In this document: piece by piece, positions 60,116 through 64,000 of the stretch | How the letters are laid out: every line of letters starts with the position of its first letter | Position numbering within the stretch: position 1 is the first letter of the stretch | NCBI GenBank assembly: GCA_963742315.1 | Contig: CAVULE010000015.1 | Location: forward strand, 62,001-126,000 | Direction of reading: 5' to 3' | DNA length: 64,000 nt | Source: AV69 sp963742315 | Lineage (GTDB): Bacteria > Verrucomicrobiota > Verrucomicrobiia > Chthoniobacterales > UBA10450 | Program-made: the position numbers and the translations under genes | The notes under the pieces: model-generated | The model's input: the letters and a program-made list of their open reading frames with translations, nothing else | Told to the model about the DNA's origin: nothing | Databases searched by the model: none

Positions 60116-60835
60116 ATGAAACCCTCCGCGCGCGACCGCTTAATTATCGCGCTGGATGTTGGCACGCGCGCAGAAGCAATTTCTCTAGCGTTGACTCTGG
60201 CACCGTTCGCCGGATGGATGAAAATTGGATTACAACTTTTCACGGCCGAAGGACCAGATCTCGTGCGCGCGATTCGAGAAACGGGCGCCCGCGTTTTTCT
60301 CGATCTCAAACTGCACGATATTCCAAACACAGTCGCACGAGCGGTCCAGTCGGTCGCAAAGCTGGATGTCCAAATGCTGAGTCTGCATCTCAGCGGCGGT
60401 GCCGAGATGGTGCGTGCCGCTGTGGCCGCAGCGCCCGAGAATTTGTTACTTCTGGGTGTGACGGTGCTGACAAGCACAAACAGTGAGACGTTGCGCGAAA
60501 TCGGAATGGCTGAAGACGTGTCCCGGCAAGTCGTTCGATTGGCAGAAATCGGCGCGGATTGTGGCATCGGCGGCCTTGTTGCCAGCGCCCAGGAAATCGG
60601 CGCATTGCGCAAAGCAGTTGGCGAAAGTTTGAAACTGATCATACCCGGGATTCGCCCGCGCGGAAGCGAGGAACATGATCAGAAACGTATCATGACCCCT
60701 GCGGAAGCCGTCGCTGCCGGCGCGGACTATCTTGTAATTGGGCGACCGATCACGGCTGCGCCCGATCCGACCATTGCAGCCGGGAAAATTCTCGAGGAAA
60801 TCGAAACTTGTGTTTCACGAACTGATTGTCATTGA
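60116..60835 (+). CDS. pyrF: Orotidine 5'-phosphate decarboxylase
   Basis: About 239 residues. It makes UMP from OMP. Signatures are RLIIALDVGTRAEA, MKIGLQLFTAEGP, the catalytic FLDLKLHDIPNTV (Asp-Lys-x-x-Asp type), and the phosphate-binding end IIPGIRPRG with YLVIGRPIT. I chose the ATG at 60116; an upstream ATG adds 19 residues that run into the ispE start. It overlaps the lipoate-ligase-like gene by 26 bp. Confidence 0.93.
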   Translation: MKPSARDRLIIALDVGTRAEAISLALTLAPFAGWMKIGLQLFTAEGPDLVRAIRETGARVFLDLKLHDIPNTVARAVQSVAKLDVQMLSLHLSGGAEMVRAAVAAAPENLLLLGVTVLTSTNSETLREIGMAEDVSRQVVRLAEIGADCGIGGLVASAQEIGALRKAVGESLKLIIPGIRPRGSEEHDQKRIMTPAEAVAAGADYLVIGRPITAAPDPTIAAGKILEEIETCVSRTDCH

Positions 60836-61469
60836 CGATCCGACGCCGCGTCCCGGACCGCTCAACATGGCGATCGACGAAGTCCTTCTCCCAACGGCAC
60901 GGCCTGCAATTCTGCGATTTTATCGCTGGAACGCACCGTCGGTTTCCTTCGGTTACTTCGTAAGATTTGCCGAGGCGCGCGAGATCGCGGGGAATCGTGA
61001 GGTAGTTCGCCGCTGGACAGGTGGGGGCATTGTGCCGCACGGCGAGGACCTGACTTATTCGATCATGATCGGAGCGCAGGATGGCACCTTCGCACTGCCA
61101 TCGAACGTAATTTATCAGCGAGTGCATTCGATGCTGGGTAATGCGTTGCGCGAAAACGGAATCGTCACGGTTCTCACTGAAACGAAGGCGCCGAAAATTT
61201 CCGACGCTTGTTTTGCCAATCCGGTCGTGTCTGATGTAATCGAAAGCGGCCGTAAGATTGCGGGAGCCGCCCAGCGCAAGACCCGCACCGGTTTGCTCCA
61301 CCAGGGAAGTATTCAGCGCGAAAATTTGGATGAGCGGTTTCGAAACGCATTCGCGCAATTGTTGGGCGAGCGGATTGTCGAAGGCAGAGTTGAGGCCGGC
61401 GTTTTGCATGCGGCAGAAGAACTAGCGACAACAAAGTATGGAACCGTCGATTGGCTGCGACGGCGCTAG
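60810..61469 (+). CDS. Lipoate-protein ligase A family protein
   Basis: About 219 residues. The biotin/lipoate A/B ligase fold is seen from LNMAIDEVLL, then PAILRFYRWNAPSVSFGYF and REVVRRWTGGGIVPHGEDLTYSI, which carry the lipoate-binding and adenylate-binding motifs; the lysine motif DVIESGRKIAGAAQRKTRTGLLHQGSI is typical of LplA. It may be an octanoyltransferase or a ligase; these cannot be told apart here. The GTG at 60810 is chosen because the conserved part begins right after it. Confidence 0.8.
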   Translation: MFHELIVIDDPTPRPGPLNMAIDEVLLPTARPAILRFYRWNAPSVSFGYFVRFAEAREIAGNREVVRRWTGGGIVPHGEDLTYSIMIGAQDGTFALPSNVIYQRVHSMLGNALRENGIVTVLTETKAPKISDACFANPVVSDVIESGRKIAGAAQRKTRTGLLHQGSIQRENLDERFRNAFAQLLGERIVEGRVEAGVLHAAEELATTKYGTVDWLRRR

Positions 61470-61576
61470 ATATGGCGTCCCATGCATTTTGGGACGGACA
61501 GCGTCCCTCCCTTCCAACCAAATTCGCCGAAATGCGCTTGGAGCTTTGACATTAAAAACCGGTCTTCTATTCTGAG

Positions 61577-62608
61577 ATGGTGGAAGTTTCCCTGCGCTCG
61601 ACCGCGGCACCGCTAAAAATTAGTCCGTTGACGCGAGTGGCGTCAGTGGTGCAGCCGCAATTGGACGAGGTCTCGGCTCGTATCGCCGAGCAAACGCAAG
61701 CATTCGATCCAGCGATCGAAGGTTACATTAGCTACGCATTGGACAGCGGTGGGAAGCGGATGCGACCGCTGGTTGCTCTCCTGGCCGGCGCGGCCACGGG
61801 CGCGGTTACCCGGGCGCACATCGATTTGGCAGTAATTGTGGAGCTGATTCATCTCGCAACTCTCGTGCACGACGACGTAATGGATGAAGGCGAACGCCGT
61901 CGTAGCCAGCCAACCTTGAATGCACGCTGGGGCAATGCCCTGAGCGTGCTCCTGGGCGACTCCCTTTTCGCGCACGCACTCGACCTTTCGACGAAATTCG
62001 ATGACCCCGGAGTCAGTCGTGCGATTGCGCGGGCCACCCGCGATGTCTGCACCGGAGAAATTATTCAAACGCAGCGGCGCTTCGACCTGCACCTGGCGGT
62101 AGAGGAATATTTTCGGATCATTGAACTAAAAACTGCCACTCTCTTTGCCATCGCGGCCGAACTTGGGGCGAAATTGAATAATGCTCCTGCGCCGCAAGTC
62201 GAAGCGCTGGCAAATTTCGGACGACATCTCGGCGCCGCCTATCAGATTTACGATGACTGCATCGATTTGGCGGGGCGTGAGAGCGCAACGGGTAAAACGC
62301 TGGGGACCGATTTGCGCAAGGGCAAGATGACGCTGCCAACGTTGCGGCTATTAAACCATGCTTCGGCGATCGAGAAGGAGCGCTATTGCCAGCTCATTCT
62401 GGAAGGCGATTACGCTTCGGTCAGTCTTTTGTTAAAAACGACGGCGGCAGCCGCGATGGACGAGTCGCTTGCCAGCGGCGCCGCGCGTTCGCAACAGGCC
62501 CGGACGCAACTCGAAGATTTGCCTGAATCGCGCGCCCTCGAATCGCTCCACCTTTTCGCAGACACGATTACGCAGATGCTACAATCGCTTCGCGTGCAAG
62601 CGGCCTAA
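61577..62608 (+). CDS. Polyprenyl diphosphate synthase (octaprenyl/heptaprenyl type)
   Basis: 343 residues. It extends farnesyl diphosphate with IPP, giving long isoprenoid chains for quinones. The first aspartate-rich motif is LVHDDVMDEGERRR (DDxxD at 99-103). The second is YQIYDDCIDLAG (226-230). GGKRMRP near 58-64 binds IPP. It belongs to the IspB/HepT group. Its product would fit the quinone pool used by the two Sdh complexes; this is inference. The following radC starts 12 bp later. Confidence 0.9.
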   Translation: MVEVSLRSTAAPLKISPLTRVASVVQPQLDEVSARIAEQTQAFDPAIEGYISYALDSGGKRMRPLVALLAGAATGAVTRAHIDLAVIVELIHLATLVHDDVMDEGERRRSQPTLNARWGNALSVLLGDSLFAHALDLSTKFDDPGVSRAIARATRDVCTGEIIQTQRRFDLHLAVEEYFRIIELKTATLFAIAAELGAKLNNAPAPQVEALANFGRHLGAAYQIYDDCIDLAGRESATGKTLGTDLRKGKMTLPTLRLLNHASAIEKERYCQLILEGDYASVSLLLKTTAAAAMDESLASGAARSQQARTQLEDLPESRALESLHLFADTITQMLQSLRVQAA

Positions 62609-62620
62609 CCAGCGGGCGCG

Positions 62621-63316
62621 ATGGCGGCGGTCAAAATTCGCGAGCTGCCGGAGGAAGATCGTCCGCGCGAGAAGCTATTAAAGCGCGGAGCCGACGCCCT
62701 GACGAATCGTGAACTGATCGCGATTTTGTTGCGGACGGGCGTGCGCGGTAAGAATGCGGTGGAAGTGGGCGGCGAGATTTTGGAGAAATACAAGACGCTG
62801 AGTGGCCTTACCCAAACGTCAGCCAGCGAGCTGAGAAAGATTCGTGGCATTGGTTCCGCCAAAGCAGTGCAACTGGCGGCTGCATTCAAGCTCGGCGAAC
62901 GAATGGCCAAGGAAAAAATCTCGCGCGAAAAGATCGATTCGCCTGAGTTGGTGAATGAATTTTTCGGCGCGGAAATGCGCACGCTGCAAAAAGAATCGCT
63001 GCGCGTGCTACTGCTCGATACCCGATATCGATTGCTCGAGACGCAAGAGATTTCGCTCGGAAGCGTGAATGAAAGCATTGCTCATCCTCGCGAAGTATTC
63101 AGGCCCGCCCTCCTCGCCGCGGCCTACGCCCTTATCGTTGTGCACAATCACCCATCGGGCGATCCGACTCCAAGCAGTGCCGATCACAGCTTGACCCGCC
63201 GGCTGGCCGAAGCCGCTGAGCTGTTGCAAATCAAACTACTTGATCACGTCATCATCGGTTCGCCAGGAGAAGGCCGGGCGCCTTACTTCAGCTTCAAGGA
63301 AGCAGGTGTGCTTTAA
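62621..63316 (+). CDS. radC: RadC/JAB-domain protein
   Basis: 231 residues. An N-terminal helix-hairpin-helix part (about 60-90, LRKIRGIGSAKAVQLAAAF) is followed by the MPN+/JAB domain with VHNHPSGDPTPSSAD (His175, His177, Ser185, Asp188), the metal-ligand set. Despite the historic name, its role in DNA repair is not established. The ATG of lpxA follows directly after its TAA. Confidence 0.9.
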   Translation: MAAVKIRELPEEDRPREKLLKRGADALTNRELIAILLRTGVRGKNAVEVGGEILEKYKTLSGLTQTSASELRKIRGIGSAKAVQLAAAFKLGERMAKEKISREKIDSPELVNEFFGAEMRTLQKESLRVLLLDTRYRLLETQEISLGSVNESIAHPREVFRPALLAAAYALIVVHNHPSGDPTPSSADHSLTRRLAEAAELLQIKLLDHVIIGSPGEGRAPYFSFKEAGVL

Positions 63317-64000
63317 ATGATCCACCTGACTGCCATCGTTGACTCGGGCGCGAAGATTGGCGCCAACGTTGAGGTCGGTCCGCACACACTAATCGGGGGC
63401 GAGGTCACGATTGGGGAGAACACGAGCATCGGCGCGAACGCCGTTATCGAAAGCGGGGTTATCATCGGTCATGGTAATCGAATCGGACACGGCACGATTA
63501 TTGGCAGCGCCCCGCAAGATGTTCGTTTTTCGGAAAGAATCCGAAGCCGAGTCGAAATCGGCAATGACAATTTGATTCGTGAATACTGCACCATCCACCG
63601 CGGCACGACGGAAGGGAGCGCGACAAAAATTGGAGATGAAAATTTTCTAATGGTGGGCGTGCACGTTGGGCATAACTGCAATGTTGGAAACAATGTCATT
63701 ATTGCCAACAATGTCTTGCTCGCCGGAAATGTAGAGATTCTGGATCAAGCGTTCGTCGGCGGCGGAACGACCTTTCATCAAAACATGCGCGTTGGCCGGC
63801 TGGTGATGGTGCAAGGTAGCTCCGCCTTTGGAAAAGATTTGCCCCCCTTTACCCTGGCGGCGGAACGAAACCTCGTCTTTGGACTAAACATCATCGGATT
63901 GCGGCGGGCCAAATTTTCCGCAGCACAAAGAGATGAAATCAAACGCGCGTTCAAATTGCTTTACCTGAGCGGACTCAATACGCAACAGGCGCTGGAGAAG
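63317..64000 (+). CDS. lpxA: UDP-N-acetylglucosamine acyltransferase (3' end outside window)
   Basis: The first 228 residues are visible. It is a left-handed beta helix with hexapeptide repeats (IGANVEVGPHTLIGG and many more). It transfers the first acyl chain to UDP-GlcNAc in lipid A synthesis. The catalytic His is in GVHVGHNC (His119). The C-terminal helical region begins at NLVFGLNIIGLRRAKFSAAQ, typical of LpxA. The ATG abuts the radC stop. It is cut by the window edge, probably near its end (E. coli LpxA is 262 residues). Confidence 0.9.
   Translation, partial: MIHLTAIVDSGAKIGANVEVGPHTLIGGEVTIGENTSIGANAVIESGVIIGHGNRIGHGTIIGSAPQDVRFSERIRSRVEIGNDNLIREYCTIHRGTTEGSATKIGDENFLMVGVHVGHNCNVGNNVIIANNVLLAGNVEILDQAFVGGGTTFHQNMRVGRLVMVQGSSAFGKDLPPFTLAAERNLVFGLNIIGLRRAKFSAAQRDEIKRAFKLLYLSGLNTQQALEK

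Noticed and set aside
60750..61409. 219-codon minus-strand frame opposite the lipoate-ligase-like gene
   Set aside because: Antisense to conserved lipoate ligase motifs; no recognisable feature.

Overview
The window looks like a chromosomal piece of a Gram-negative soil-type bacterium of the PVC group, most likely Verrucomicrobiota close to Chthoniobacterales. This is an inference from several things read together: lipid A genes (lpxK, lpxA), a 1000-residue SecA with a zinc-binding tail, a Cox24-type mini-protein, long TPR proteins, moderately high GC with many GTG/TTG starts, and abundant dispersed hairpin repeats. No phage, plasmid, IS element or CRISPR array was seen.

Layout. 1-1650: housekeeping genes on the minus strand (thpR, smpB, rpoZ) after the tail of an unknown gene. 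1835-4748: a minus-strand operon of three prepilin-like proteins, one with an apparent frameshift. 5002-11154: tRNA-Pro(CGG), a His-rich membrane protein, a 34-residue basic protein, then a TPR / AI-2E transporter / TPR block. 11290-13620: a 2H phosphoesterase, a DUF2237 protein and a LolC/E permease. 13760-15643: two Spy/CpxP-like proteins, an ECF sigma factor and a probable anti-sigma protein, served by two divergent promoters with the same motif. 15747-20887: cupin, LigD-type polymerase, lpxK, thrB, an RlmI-like methyltransferase and dodecin. 21070-27771: acetyl-CoA synthetase, a coiled-coil membrane protein, a VanX-like dipeptidase and an APC permease. 27936-34085 (minus): cutA, mnmA, a 3-methyladenine glycosylase, a TonB-C protein and secA. 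34253: ridA.

34781-51071 is a surface-glycan or glycoprotein cluster: a methyltransferase-GT2-GT4 fusion, a polyprenyl-phosphate-type GT2, a tandem GT2 protein, three stand-alone methyltransferases, two large membrane proteins and two sulfotransferases. Enzymes for building, methylating and possibly sulfating a glycan lie together, and by eye the stretch is less GC-rich than its flanks.

51125-59075 holds two complete but different succinate:quinone oxidoreductases transcribed away from each other. The minus-strand set resembles mycobacterial Sdh1 and has an anchor with conserved Cys/His residues. The plus-strand set is the cytochrome b558 type seen in Bacteroidetes and Bacillus. The last 5 kb carry ispE, pyrF, a lipoate-ligase-like gene, a polyprenyl diphosphate synthase, radC and the start of lpxA.

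The most interesting signals are the paired Sdh operons, the self-contained ECF/Spy regulon with twin TGTAAC-N16-CGGTCA promoters, the fused glycan enzymes, the frameshifted PilX-like gene, and several families of paired-hairpin (REP/REPIN-like) elements between genes.
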